DNA of 41,328 nucleotides, taken from NCBI GenBank assembly GCA_015061695.1, contig SUWA01000014.1:1-41328 (forward strand), given 5' to 3'. Every line of letters starts with the position of its first letter. Positions within the stretch are counted from its first letter, which is position 1. The position numbers were made by a program, and so were the translations under genes. This DNA is from Lentisphaerota bacterium. Lineage in GTDB: Bacteria; Verrucomicrobiota; Lentisphaeria; Victivallales; Victivallaceae. The notes beneath the pieces are model-generated. The model ran no database searches and was not told where the DNA came from. It worked only from the letters and a program-made list of their open reading frames with translations. Positions 16,073 through 25,087 of the stretch are shown piece by piece.

Positions 16073-17251
16073 GTGAAATACAATTTTGACCAGATCATAA
16101 ACCGCCATAACTGCGGAGCCTGCAAGTGGATGGAAGCCCCTGCCGGGGCGTTGCCGATGACTATTGCCGATATGGAATTCAATTCGCCGCCGGAAGTGCT
16201 GGAGGCATTGCACCGCCGGGTCGATTCATGCAACTACGGCTATACGGTCATGACCGACGAAGATTATCAGGCGGTGATCGACTTTGTGCAGTACCGCCAC
16301 AATCTGACGATCAAGCGCGAACATTTGCTGGCCACGCCGGGCGTACTTTACACCATGCGCTGCGCCATGTATATGTTGACCGCTCCGGGCGACAAAGTTG
16401 TGGTAACAGCCCCGCTGCATACACCCTCGATCAAAAGCGCCGGTATGCAGGACCGTATACCACTGATCAACTGGCTGCGCCGCACTGCCGACGGGAACTA
16501 CACTTTTGATTACGAAGATCTGGAAGCTCAATTCCGGGCCGGCGGCAAGGTTTTGATGATGTGCGCGCCCAACAACCCCACCGGACGGGTCTGGACCCAG
16601 GCGGAACTCATTCCGGTAGCTGAACTGGTAAAGAAGTATGACGTAAAAGTCGTTACCGATGAGATCCACCGGGATTTGATCTATAAAGGTTATCAGCATT
16701 GCTCCATTGCCGCTTTGCCGGGTATGGCCGAACGCACGATCACGGTGTTTTCGCCCTCCAAAACGTTCAACTTCGGCGGGATGCACATTGGGTCGGCAGT
16801 TTCGGAAAACAGTGATTATCTGCAGAAGTTGCGCAGCAAACTTTATGAGATCGGGCACGATTGCGGCCGTCCGCCGCTCTTTTCGCTGACGGCCCAGACT
16901 GCGGCGTACAAATATGGCCGTCAATGGCTGGAAGAGTTGATCAACTATCTGGAAAACAACGCTGATATGATGCTGCACTATCTGGAAGGTTTGCCGGTCA
17001 AGGCCTGCCGTCCGGAATCGTCATTCCTGCTGTGGGTGGACTGCAGCGAACTCAAACTCAATACCCGGGAGCTTTACAATATGCTGTTGACTGCCGGGAT
17101 CACGGCCGATCCCGGGCATTACTACGACACGGCCGACATAGCCAACTATCATGGTCTGCAGCACCACTTCCGTCTGGCGTTCGGTATGCCCAGACAGCTG
17201 TTGGAACCGGCCATGGAAAAATTGCGCAAAGAAATCTTGAAACGCGCCTGA
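16073..17251 (+). CDS. MalY/PatB-type PLP C-S lyase (cystathionine beta-lyase-like)
   Basis: Fold-type I PLP enzyme of 392 residues. The PLP lysine is K230 in SPSKTFNFGGMHIG. Other aminotransferase marks are APNNPTGR (165-172), TDEIHRDL (195-202) and the N-terminal MTIADMEF with GYTVM, which are typical of the MalY/PatB branch. Members split cystathionine or cysteine to a thiol, ammonia and pyruvate, and some have regulatory side roles. Specificity cannot be read here. The start is GTG, chosen because TAAGGAT lies 7 bases upstream and the protein then begins in register with the family. It is transcribed alone from the strong promoter at 15906. After the stop, a 5-bp GC hairpin (17264-17276) with a T run only at 17297 is a poor terminator candidate. 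Confidence 0.87.
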   Translation: MKYNFDQIINRHNCGACKWMEAPAGALPMTIADMEFNSPPEVLEALHRRVDSCNYGYTVMTDEDYQAVIDFVQYRHNLTIKREHLLATPGVLYTMRCAMYMLTAPGDKVVVTAPLHTPSIKSAGMQDRIPLINWLRRTADGNYTFDYEDLEAQFRAGGKVLMMCAPNNPTGRVWTQAELIPVAELVKKYDVKVVTDEIHRDLIYKGYQHCSIAALPGMAERTITVFSPSKTFNFGGMHIGSAVSENSDYLQKLRSKLYEIGHDCGRPPLFSLTAQTAAYKYGRQWLEELINYLENNADMMLHYLEGLPVKACRPESSFLLWVDCSELKLNTRELYNMLLTAGITADPGHYYDTADIANYHGLQHHFRLAFGMPRQLLEPAMEKLRKEILKRA

Positions 17252-17324
17252 AAAAGTTTTATCCGGGGCAGCCCCGCCACTTCTCCGGAAATGAGATTTT
17301 TTTGAGTTTGAGCGCTTTTTAAAT

Positions 17325-17353
17325 TTGTATTTGGCAAAAAACAACAGTATATT
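17325..17353 (+). promoter_or_regulatory. Possible promoter of the DUF1549/DUF1501 operon
   Basis: TATATT (17348-17353) with TTGTAT (17325-17330) 17 bases upstream. The -10 is good and the -35 weak. The start codon is 35 bases downstream. Confidence 0.45.
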
Positions 17354-17387
17354 CCAACAGAATTATGGTTGCTGAAAGGGTAGACTT

Positions 17388-18986
17388 ATGAATAAAATTT
17401 GCCTGATACTGTTTTTGCTTGCCTTAAATGTTTTGCCGTTGTGGGCTTCAAATTACGAAGATCATACACCTTTTGACCGCGATTTATCAGCCAACCAGCG
17501 GGCGCGTCAGATCAACCTCATATTGCAGGAACATTGGCGCGACTGCAATTTGGATATGCCGTTGCGGGCATCCGATGCAGTCTTTATCCGACGGGTAACG
17601 CTGACCGCGTGCGGACGGCTGCCCACGGCCAGCGAAGCACGCGATTTTATCCGCGATGACTCCCCGGATAAACGCGCCAGATTTATCGACCGGATGCTGG
17701 ATTCACCGGAATACGCCCAAATGCAGGCTATGCGCTTTGCCGATATGCTGCGGATCAAATCGGAATTCCCCATCAATCTCTGGCCCAATGCGGTATACGC
17801 CTATCACCGCAAAGTGCAGGACGATCTGGCCAATGACCGCAATTTGGTTGAAATGTTTTACGAAATGCTCACCGTTTCGGGCAGCAATTTCCGCACCCCT
17901 TATGCCAATTTCTTCCGGGCCAGTGCCGACCGCAGTCCGGAAGGATTGGCGCAAATGGTGCTTTTGACCACTATGAATATGCGCAAAGAAGCGCTGACAG
18001 AAGCAGATTTCAAAGCCTTTGCCGTGCTGTTCAGCAATATTAAATATAAAAGCACTTATGAGTGGAAAGAGGAAATCGTTTACAATGGTTTTGAGCCTCA
18101 AGAACTTCATGCCCGGCTGCCGGATGGTACTGACGTAACACTCAATACCGCTCAAACCGATCCCCGCAAAGTCTTTGCCGACTGGCTGCTGAAAGGCGAC
18201 AATGATTTCTTTGCCCGCGCCATGACCAACAAAGTGTGGTACTGGTGCTTCGGCCGCGGAATTTATCCTCATGCCGATGCGTTGCCTTATCCGCCCGATA
18301 CCTGGGATCGCTTCTGGGGGTGTTACGACAAAAACAATGTGCCTTTTTCCGAAGAACTGCAAGCGTATCTGATCGAAGAATTCAACCGCACCGGCAGTCT
18401 GAAACACCTTTACCGGGTGATTATGAATTCGGCGGCATTTCAGGCTTCATCGCTGGATCAGGATGAAAAACGTCTGGCCCGATTCGCCAGTTACCCGGTG
18501 CGCCGTCTGGAGTCGGAAGTGTTGATCGATGCACTGGCCTCCGTTACCGGCGGCTACGACAGTTACAGCAGTGTGATCCCCGAACCGTTTACATTCCTGC
18601 CCCGGCGCACCAAAGCCATCACCATTGCCGACGGCAGTATTTCCACGGGTGTGCTGGATAATTTCGGCCGTCCGCCACGGGATTCCGGACAATTTTCGGA
18701 ACGCAACACCGCCAGCACCGATTCGCAAAGCCTTTATCTGCAAAACTCTACCGCGCTTTACCGCCGGATCAACAGTTACTGCGGCAATATACAGAGGCGC
18801 TACCGCGATGACGATCAGCGTCTGGAACAAATCTATCTGGATATACTTTCGCGCTACCCGACTACGGCGGAACGGCAGGCGTTCCTGCGCTACAAACAGA
18901 CTTTTGCTCCCAAAAAACAGTACATGGTCTGGAGCGACACGGTGTGGGTACTTTTCAACAGCAAAGAATTTATCTTTTATCATTGA
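17388..18986 (+). CDS. Secreted DUF1549/DUF1553 domain protein
   Basis: The 532-residue protein has a Sec signal peptide (hydrophobic 5-18, cleavage near 20, PLWA/SN). It then has a DUF1549-like region (about 35-220; DAVFIRRVTLTACGRLPTASEA, RARFIDRMLDSPEYA) and a DUF1553-like region (about 260-530; ADWLLKGDNDFFARAMTNKVW, then YPVRRLESEVLIDALASVTG). These two domains are an almost PVC-specific pair, usually in proteins of 700-1000 residues with a cytochrome-c or Ig-like part. Here there is no haem CXXCH and the chain is short. The biochemical role is not established. It is followed after 12 bases by DUF1501, its standard partner. AAAGGGTAG is the ribosome-binding site. Confidence 0.85.
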   Translation: MNKICLILFLLALNVLPLWASNYEDHTPFDRDLSANQRARQINLILQEHWRDCNLDMPLRASDAVFIRRVTLTACGRLPTASEARDFIRDDSPDKRARFIDRMLDSPEYAQMQAMRFADMLRIKSEFPINLWPNAVYAYHRKVQDDLANDRNLVEMFYEMLTVSGSNFRTPYANFFRASADRSPEGLAQMVLLTTMNMRKEALTEADFKAFAVLFSNIKYKSTYEWKEEIVYNGFEPQELHARLPDGTDVTLNTAQTDPRKVFADWLLKGDNDFFARAMTNKVWYWCFGRGIYPHADALPYPPDTWDRFWGCYDKNNVPFSEELQAYLIEEFNRTGSLKHLYRVIMNSAAFQASSLDQDEKRLARFASYPVRRLESEVLIDALASVTGGYDSYSSVIPEPFTFLPRRTKAITIADGSISTGVLDNFGRPPRDSGQFSERNTASTDSQSLYLQNSTALYRRINSYCGNIQRRYRDDDQRLEQIYLDILSRYPTTAERQAFLRYKQTFAPKKQYMVWSDTVWVLFNSKEFIFYH

Positions 18987-18998
18987 TGAGGTGCAAAT

Positions 18999-20306
18999 AT
19001 GATCAACCGGCGTGAATTTATAAAAATGATGGCGCTCTGCGGAGCGTATGCCACCTTCAGCAGATCATCCGGCCAGCTGCTGGCCGCACCTTTGAAAAAT
19101 CTTAAACGCGAACCGGCCCGCTCGGTGATCGAAATCTGGGTCTGGGGCGGTCCGTCGCATCTGGAAACGTTTGACCCCAAGCCCGGAGCCGGCAAACTCT
19201 ACAACGGCGGCTACGGCGATATACCGACTAATGTAAAAGGTATCCGCATCAGTGAATTTCTGCCCAAACTTGCCCAACATGCCGATAAATACTCCATCAT
19301 CCGCAGCATGTGCCACGGCACCAACGGCCACGAAACTGCCACCTACCTTATGCAGACCGGCCGGATGCCCGGCGACGGCATAACTTATCCGGCAATCGGT
19401 GCGGTGCTGGCCATGCTCAAAAGTAAAGATTACAAGGGCAAACTGCCGCCCTATATAGCCTTGACCACCAATAAAGGCCGTTTTTCTGAAAACGGCTTTT
19501 TGAGCGATCGCTTCAAGCCGCTGGCGACCGGTTCCAACCCCAATAATCCGCAATTTTTAGTGGATGGATTTGTCGCCCCCGGCGGCATTGACAAAGCGCA
19601 TCTGACCCGCCGCCAGAAATATGCTGAAGAACTCGACAGCTTCAACCGCGCGATCACCAGCTGCCGGGAATTGCGGGATTTTGCAGCTGCCGGACAGGAA
19701 GCTCAAGCCGTTTTGACCGGCGACGATGCCAAAGCCTTTGACCTGAATCTGGAAACTCCGGCCATGCGCGACCGCTACGGGCGCACCCGGTTCGGCCAGT
19801 GCTGTCTGGCGGCACGGCGGCTGGTGGAAATGGGCGTGCCATATATTACGATCAACGCTCAAGGCTGGGATACCCACAAAAAACACTTTGAATCCATGCA
19901 GAAACTCGGGCCTGAATTCGATCAGGGCTTTTCGGCGCTGTTGGAGGATTTGAGCGAAAAGAAGCTGCTGGATACCACTTTGATCTGGTGTACCGGTGAA
20001 TTCGGCCGCACACCCAAAGTCGATTACAACGAACCGTGGAACGGCGGCCGCAACCACTATTGCCGCTGTTTCAGCACGGTTGTAGCCGGCGGCGGCTTTG
20101 CCGGCGGCCGGGTGTTGGGCAAATCAGACGAACGCGGAGAGTTCCCGGTGGAACGGCCGGTTTCGCCGGTGGATCTTTTGTGGAGTATTTATGAGCTGGC
20201 CGGGATCGACCCCGCCGCCAAATTGCCCAATCCGCGCAATTTGGACTTGAACATACTGCCATCTTCTGGCAGCAAAAACAAGATCAAAGAACTTTACATG
20301 GGGTGA
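18999..20306 (+). CDS. Tat-exported DUF1501 protein (alkaline phosphatase/sulfatase-like fold)
   Basis: The 435-residue protein begins MINRREFIKMMALCGA, a twin-arginine signal followed by a weak hydrophobic stretch. The body matches DUF1501: WVWGGPSHLETFDPKPGA close to the N-terminus, IRSMCHGTNGHE, the central NAQGWDTHKKHF, and near the end LIWCTGEFGRTPKVDY with GRNHYCRC. DUF1501 proteins are distant relatives of the alkaline phosphatase superfamily, and the conserved D/H residues could bind metal. Export by Tat suggests folding with a cofactor in the cytoplasm. Substrate unknown. It is always paired with DUF1549/1553 proteins in planctomycete-like genomes, as here. GAGGTG precedes the start. 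The stop lies 2 bases before the next ATG. Confidence 0.88.
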   Translation: MINRREFIKMMALCGAYATFSRSSGQLLAAPLKNLKREPARSVIEIWVWGGPSHLETFDPKPGAGKLYNGGYGDIPTNVKGIRISEFLPKLAQHADKYSIIRSMCHGTNGHETATYLMQTGRMPGDGITYPAIGAVLAMLKSKDYKGKLPPYIALTTNKGRFSENGFLSDRFKPLATGSNPNNPQFLVDGFVAPGGIDKAHLTRRQKYAEELDSFNRAITSCRELRDFAAAGQEAQAVLTGDDAKAFDLNLETPAMRDRYGRTRFGQCCLAARRLVEMGVPYITINAQGWDTHKKHFESMQKLGPEFDQGFSALLEDLSEKKLLDTTLIWCTGEFGRTPKVDYNEPWNGGRNHYCRCFSTVVAGGGFAGGRVLGKSDERGEFPVERPVSPVDLLWSIYELAGIDPAAKLPNPRNLDLNILPSSGSKNKIKELYMG

Positions 20307-20308
20307 AT

Positions 20309-22438
20309 ATGAATTTTTTCCGTAATATCCGGTCGATTCTGGCGGCGTTGCTGTTGAGCTGCAGCAGCGCATGGGCAGCTCCGCATATCGGTTTTCTGAT
20401 GCCGTCGGGCGCACAGCAAGGCACAACGGTGGATATAATCATCGGCGGTCAGGGGTTCTGGCAATGCCGCGAAGCCTTTATCAGCGGCAAAGGTATCACC
20501 GTTGAATCCGTGGAGTTTGTCCCCGGTCTGCCCAATGTCAGCGGGAGCCAAAGCCGTTATATACATCAGGTTTTGCGCAGCTATCACGCTAAAAAGCCCA
20601 ACAACATCGTCAAGCCGGAAAATACCGAAGGTTGGCGCAAGCACGCTTATTACGACAAATTGTACGATTTGACCGATTGCCAGCGCGATATACTCTACCG
20701 CTTTCTGCTGGTACCGCGCAACAGTCTGCAAGCCAGTCCGGCGATCTCCGGGCGGGCGATCGTGCGTTTGAAAATCGCGGCCGATGCGCCGCCCGGCGAA
20801 CGTGAATTCCGGCTCATCGCCCGGGATGGCAGTTTGAGCAATCCGCTGAAATTTTTTGTCGGCACTGTGCCGGAAGTGCGCGAGGACTTTTTCCCCTATC
20901 CGCCGGCAGCTAAAGGCACACCGGAATTCCCCGTCCCCAGCACGCTGAATGGCCAGATAACGCCCGGCGAAACTGACAGTTTCAAGTTCAAAGCCGCTAA
21001 AGGCGATGTGATAACCTTTCAACTGCTGGGCCGTTACTTCAACCCCTTTATCGGTGATGGTGTACCCGGTCATTTTCAGGCGATGCTGGAAGTATTCAAT
21101 GATCGCAACAAGTGCATTGCCATGGCGGATGACTACTTTTTCGATCCCGATCCGGTGTTGACCTTTACCGCGCCGGAAGACGGGGTTTATACGCTCAAGA
21201 TCCGCGATGCGCTCTACCGCGGGCGGGAAGATTTTGTCTACCGGGTCAATGTTTTCAGAGGTGAATATACCCCCCCAATGCCTGCCGTGCCAACTGTTTA
21301 TAAAGATCTGCCGCTGCTGGAAGCCAACAAGCTGGATAAAGGCGCGATCACCAGCTACCCGGTCATTCTCCGCGACTGCATCAGCACTCCTGCGGGCAAC
21401 CGCTATACGCTCCAACTGAAAAAGAACGAAGAAGTGGTGCTGGAAGTCTTTGCCCGCCGCCTCGGTCTGGCACCGGATACCGTGCTGCAAGTATTCAACA
21501 GTCAGGGTAAACAGCTGACGTTCAATGATGATACGCCCCGGCTCAAAGCCGGTAAAGTGCTGCATAATACTGCCGACAGCCAGTTGATCTTCCAGGCGCC
21601 CGCCGATGATACTTACACCATAGCCGTGGCCGATACCGCGCAAGCTTGCGGCAAAGAGTACAATTATTATCTGCGGATCGACCGCAAACGCGCCCGCTTC
21701 AATGTTTACAGCGTGCCGTCAAGTCTGGCACTATCCGGCAGTTCAGCCAACATCATAACTTTGGTAGCCGAACGGTTCGACCAATTTGATGGCGATATAA
21801 GAATACGCGTCAAAAAGCCCGCCAACATCAAGATCATCGGCAGCGACCGCATCCCCGCCGGATGCGAACGCACCCAGCTGACCATAACGGCGGCGTTCGA
21901 TAAAAAGCGCCCGATATATGAGTTGGAATTGGAAGCATTTACCGATCAATACTCCACCCGGGTGATCCCCGGCAACGAAGCGATGCAGGCTTTTGCCTAT
22001 ACGCATATAAATTCAGCTGAAACCTTTCCGGTGCGGGTGATCCGCAATGACCGGGCTATGCAGTGGGTCAAAAATCCGTATTTGATCGAACTTGCCGGCA
22101 ACCAAACTGTTACCCTGCAAGCCCAATTAATTTCCGGCGGCTTTCCGGCCAATGTTGATCTGAAACTTGAACCGGTGGAATTGCCCGACTGGATCAAGCT
22201 CGAAAAAAATCCGCGTTCCACCGGCCGCACCAAACAAATCAAACAGAAAAAGCGCTCTTTTGTCAGCGCTCCGACGTTGGAAATAACGCTTAAAGGCACG
22301 CCGGAAGCCCAAGGCAAATCGGCCAATATATTGTTCAAAGTCAGCTGGGTGGAAGTAAGCAAGCCCGATAAAAACGGCAAAGTACGGCGCTACACCCGTC
22401 AAGTCCTGATGCCGGCATTATACTTTACAGGGAGATAA
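20309..22438 (+). CDS. Secreted protein with two pre-peptidase C-terminal (PPC) domains
   Basis: The 709-residue protein begins with a signal peptide (MNFFRNIRSILAALLLS, cleavage near 23, AWA/AP). An N-terminal Ig-like region follows (GFLMPSGAQQGTTVDIIIGGQGF). Two PPC-type beta domains come next, about 215-325 (ITPGETDSFKFKAAKGDVITFQLLGR to APEDGVYTLKIRD) and about 350-455 (YTLQLKKNEEVVLEVFARR to APADDTYTIAVAD). The last 250 residues are beta-rich with no match I can name. No peptidase domain is present, so the PPC domains are probably binding or structural parts. This is the usual third member of the DUF1549/DUF1501 trio. ATG 20309 is preferred over GTG 20303 because GGGGTG then serves as the ribosome-binding site. 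Confidence 0.8.
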   Translation: MNFFRNIRSILAALLLSCSSAWAAPHIGFLMPSGAQQGTTVDIIIGGQGFWQCREAFISGKGITVESVEFVPGLPNVSGSQSRYIHQVLRSYHAKKPNNIVKPENTEGWRKHAYYDKLYDLTDCQRDILYRFLLVPRNSLQASPAISGRAIVRLKIAADAPPGEREFRLIARDGSLSNPLKFFVGTVPEVREDFFPYPPAAKGTPEFPVPSTLNGQITPGETDSFKFKAAKGDVITFQLLGRYFNPFIGDGVPGHFQAMLEVFNDRNKCIAMADDYFFDPDPVLTFTAPEDGVYTLKIRDALYRGREDFVYRVNVFRGEYTPPMPAVPTVYKDLPLLEANKLDKGAITSYPVILRDCISTPAGNRYTLQLKKNEEVVLEVFARRLGLAPDTVLQVFNSQGKQLTFNDDTPRLKAGKVLHNTADSQLIFQAPADDTYTIAVADTAQACGKEYNYYLRIDRKRARFNVYSVPSSLALSGSSANIITLVAERFDQFDGDIRIRVKKPANIKIIGSDRIPAGCERTQLTITAAFDKKRPIYELELEAFTDQYSTRVIPGNEAMQAFAYTHINSAETFPVRVIRNDRAMQWVKNPYLIELAGNQTVTLQAQLISGGFPANVDLKLEPVELPDWIKLEKNPRSTGRTKQIKQKKRSFVSAPTLEITLKGTPEAQGKSANILFKVSWVEVSKPDKNGKVRRYTRQVLMPALYFTGR

Positions 22439-22443
22439 CAGTT

Positions 22444-23562
22444 TTGATCATCAAACACAGTAATTTTGTTACCGGTTCCGGAGTAAAAGAAGATTTTTTC
22501 AGCGTGGTCAGCCGTGCGCCCGGAGCTGACTTTGCTTCAGAAATTACCGGCTTGCTCCAACAATACGATAAGGCATTGAGCCAATATGATTGTTCGGAAG
22601 CCTCCGAAGTTGTACTGCGTTTTCATTTGAGCGATGTAACCAATCAGTTTGCGATATTGCAAAAAGTTCTGGCCGGACGGCAGAGTTTTATTTCCGTCAT
22701 CGGCCAGAGTCCGGCCAAGTGCTGCCGGGTAGCGTTGGAAGCGTGGCATTCAAGTCCGGTAAAAAAGCATTTTACCCCGGCGACGCTTCAGGTGAAGTCA
22801 GCTAACTACACAGCCTTGTGGCATCACCTGCCGGAAAACCATGCCGCCGGCAGTTTTGATCAGACCGCCGTTGAGTTTGAAGAACTGAAAAATATGCTGG
22901 CCAACTGCAATGCCAATGTCAAAGATCATACGGTACGCACCTGGCTTTATTGCCGCGATGTCGATAATAATTATGCCGGTCTGGTCAAGGCCCGCAATCA
23001 GTTTTTTGCCGCCAATGATCTGACTTGCAACACGCACTTTATTGCCAGCACCGGCATCGAGGGGCAAAGCGCCGCAGTCGATCGGCTGGTGCAGATGGAT
23101 TCGATAAATTATCCGGCCTTGCAACCGGGGCAAATGCAGTATTTGTATGCGTTGGATATGCTTTCGCCCACGGCGCTGTATGGAGTGAGTTTTGAACGCG
23201 GTACGCGCCTCATCTTCGGCGACCGTTCGCACTATTACATTTCCGGTACCGCCAGCATTGACCGGCACGGTCAGGTGGTACACCCCGGCAATGTACTGCT
23301 GCAAACCCGACGGATGCTCGAAAATATTCAGGCGCTGCTCAACGAGGGCAATGCCGCTTTAAGCGATATAAAGTCTGCAACACTCTACTTGCGCGATCCG
23401 GCCGATGCCGACGCGGTCGAAGCGATCATCGCCGAAAAATTAGGGTTCGATCTGCCGCTGGTAACACTCAAAGCCCCCGTCTGCCGCCCCGCATGGCTGG
23501 TGGAAATGGAGTGCATTGCCGTAAATAACAAGGGCAATGAAAAATTCCCGCCGCTGGCTTGA
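22444..23562 (+). CDS. RidA/YjgF-family protein with extra N-terminal domain
   Basis: The 372-residue protein is about three times the length of a simple RidA. The C-terminal about 120 residues have the RidA pattern: ISGTASIDRHGQVVHPGNVLLQTRRMLENI, LSDIKSATLYLRD, and CRPAWLVEMECIA. The N-terminal 230 residues resemble the first half of chorismatase-like (FkbO/Hyg5) proteins, which also join two RidA-like folds. RidA hydrolyses reactive enamine or imine intermediates; chorismatases cleave chorismate. Which applies is not clear. The start is TTG, supported by AGGGAG about 9 bases upstream and by a gap of only 5 bases to the previous stop, so it belongs to the DUF1549/DUF1501 operon although it has no signal peptide. 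Confidence 0.75.
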   Translation: MIIKHSNFVTGSGVKEDFFSVVSRAPGADFASEITGLLQQYDKALSQYDCSEASEVVLRFHLSDVTNQFAILQKVLAGRQSFISVIGQSPAKCCRVALEAWHSSPVKKHFTPATLQVKSANYTALWHHLPENHAAGSFDQTAVEFEELKNMLANCNANVKDHTVRTWLYCRDVDNNYAGLVKARNQFFAANDLTCNTHFIASTGIEGQSAAVDRLVQMDSINYPALQPGQMQYLYALDMLSPTALYGVSFERGTRLIFGDRSHYYISGTASIDRHGQVVHPGNVLLQTRRMLENIQALLNEGNAALSDIKSATLYLRDPADADAVEAIIAEKLGFDLPLVTLKAPVCRPAWLVEMECIAVNNKGNEKFPPLA

Positions 23563-23584
23563 AAAACTTCTGCCGGAAAAATAA

Positions 23585-23619
23585 GGCCCGCAGCAAAATT
23601 TGCAGTTTTGCCGCGGGCC
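23585..23619. terminator. Hairpin between convergent operons, probable two-way terminator
   Basis: Long near-perfect stem: GGCCCGC/GCGGGCC outside and GCAAAA/TTTTGC inside, with a 7-base loop and one mismatch. It lies between the RidA-like stop (23562, plus strand) and the second pseudopilin stop (23647, minus strand). The U tracts are inside the stem rather than after it, so it may act as an mRNA 3'-end stabiliser as well. Confidence 0.6.
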
Positions 23620-23646
23620 GAACCGTTAATATCATTGGATCGGATC

Positions 23647-24351
23647 TTATTTGGTCCGATTATCCAAATTGCCGAATTGCGCACCGAAACGTAATGCGTT
23701 GATAATGCTTTTCTGCTTGAGCGCTTGAGTGGTATCGCGACTTAACACTGCGCCATCCAGAGTAAGCGCGTTGGTGAACCCGGCGTGAATGATTTGATTT
23801 TTTTCCGCATCCACACTGTAGATCCCCGCATCGCAGGCAATGATGTTGCCCGGATCGCCGGCACCGCTGGCCAGATCGCGTGCATAATCGACTTTGCCGA
23901 AGCGATAGCTGTATGGCACCCATTTTTCGGTGTAATACAAAAGGTAGTAACTGTCAAAAGTCCCGCTGAACACCTTGTTATCGTCCGGGCACTGGTAATA
24001 CTTTTTCCGGGCGGCAAGCTGTTCGGCACCGTTGCGGATAACTTCTTTCTGCCCGAAATAGCCTTGCTTCATCAACACGATGCGTCCGGAACGCACCTTG
24101 CTGCTGTCGTAATTATTGCGCAAATGGTTGTTGGCCTGCTCGTCGCTGTAAACGTTGCCCGAAATCAGGTAATCGTTGTTGTCTTCGGCGTAAAGAGCAA
24201 TAGCGGAACCCTGCATTTTAAGTTTGTTCTGACAGGCACTGTTCCGGCTTCCGGCATTGACCGCCGCCAACAGCGGCAGCGCCGCACTTGCCAGCACCAG
24301 CAAGGTTGCACCAATGGCGATCAAATCACTCAAGGTAAAATGTTTTTTCAT
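23647..24351 (-). CDS. Degenerate type II pseudopilin-like protein (paralogue of upstream gene)
   Basis: The 234-residue protein aligns without a single gap to the upstream pseudopilin, with about half the residues identical by hand count. Shared blocks are DYLIS-NVY, RSGR-VL, YFG-EV, YYx[25 protein letters not shown] and GNLD. The N-terminal helix differs most: MKKHFTLSDLIAIGATLLVL replaces the canonical signature, so mature Glu5 becomes Asp, preceded by Ser instead of Ile. It may be processed poorly, or be a minor tip or accessory pilin. The ATG at 24351 is chosen over TTG 24357 because ATAAGG lies 8 bases before it and the paralogue starts at the same point. It begins 15 bases after the upstream stop and is last in its operon. 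Confidence 0.82.
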   Translation of the reverse strand: MKKHFTLSDLIAIGATLLVLASAALPLLAAVNAGSRNSACQNKLKMQGSAIALYAEDNNDYLISGNVYSDEQANNHLRNNYDSSKVRSGRIVLMKQGYFGQKEVIRNGAEQLAARKKYYQCPDDNKVFSGTFDSYYLLYYTEKWVPYSYRFGKVDYARDLASGAGDPGNIIACDAGIYSVDAEKNQIIHAGFTNALTLDGAVLSRDTTQALKQKSIINALRFGAQFGNLDNRTK

Positions 24352-24366
24352 GCTCAAACCTTATTT

Positions 24367-25071
24367 TTATTCGCTGCGGTCATCCAGATTGCCGTAGCCG
24401 CTGCCGCAGCGCAAAGCCGCAACCACACTGGCCTGGGTGATCGACAATTTGGTCGAACGGCTCAAAACATGTCCGCCCAGCGCCAGACCGTTGGCCTGAT
24501 TGGGGTGGTTGATATAGCCGTTGGTCTTGTCCACAGAGTAGATACCCGCGTCGATCGAAATCATACCGCCGGGGTTGCACTGGCCGTTGAGCATGTGCCG
24601 TGCATAGTCAGCCTTGCCGAAACGGTAGCTGTAAGGCACCCAGCCCGGCACATAGTAGCACAGCCAGTAACTGTCGTTATCAGCGCTGAAACAGCTGGAA
24701 TCCGAAGGGCACTTGTAGTAGCGTTCGCGCAATCTCAAAAGTTCATCACCATTGGCGGGTACTTCGTTACCGCCGAAATAGGAGTTCATAAACAACACCA
24801 CACGGCCCGATCTGGCTGTTGCGCTGTTATAACGGTTGTACAAACCGTTATCGGCCTGCTGATTGGCATACACATTGGTGGAGATCAGATAATCCTTATT
24901 ATCTCCGGCATACATATAAATGGCCGTGCCCTGCTGTTTGAGCCGGTTGATACAATCGGCGTTGCGGGCGCGTTCGCGCGCGGCCGATAAGGCTGGCAGC
25001 AGCATAGCCGCAAGGATCGCAATAATGGCGATTACGACCAGAAGCTCGATGAGGGTGAATGTTTTTTTCAT
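24367..25071 (-). CDS. Type II secretion-type pseudopilin (prepilin N-terminal domain)
   Basis: The 234-residue protein begins with the prepilin cleavage/methylation signature [20 protein letters not shown], a short leader before the helix that anchors the protein in the inner membrane and packs into the pilus core. The residue before the cleavage point is Thr rather than the usual Gly. The globular part (about 30-234) contains Cys residues (C40, C121, C127, C138, C165, C222) and is of the kind amplified in Lentisphaerota genomes. Function of the head is unknown; such proteins may present binding surfaces for substrates. The start at 25071 has AAGGAG 7 bases upstream; an in-frame start 30 bases earlier would add a non-family extension. 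It lies 16 bases after the glycosidase-like gene in the same operon. Confidence 0.88.
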   Translation of the reverse strand: MKKTFTLIELLVVIAIIAILAAMLLPALSAARERARNADCINRLKQQGTAIYMYAGDNKDYLISTNVYANQQADNGLYNRYNSATARSGRVVLFMNSYFGGNEVPANGDELLRLRERYYKCPSDSSCFSADNDSYWLCYYVPGWVPYSYRFGKADYARHMLNGQCNPGGMISIDAGIYSVDKTNGYINHPNQANGLALGGHVLSRSTKLSITQASVVAALRCGSGYGNLDDRSE

Positions 25072-25087
25072 CTTTTTTCTCCTTGAT

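Noticed and set aside
17255-17305. Terminator after the C-S lyase gene
   Set aside because: The GC hairpin is only 5 bp and the T run begins 21 bases later, so it does not meet the usual pattern.
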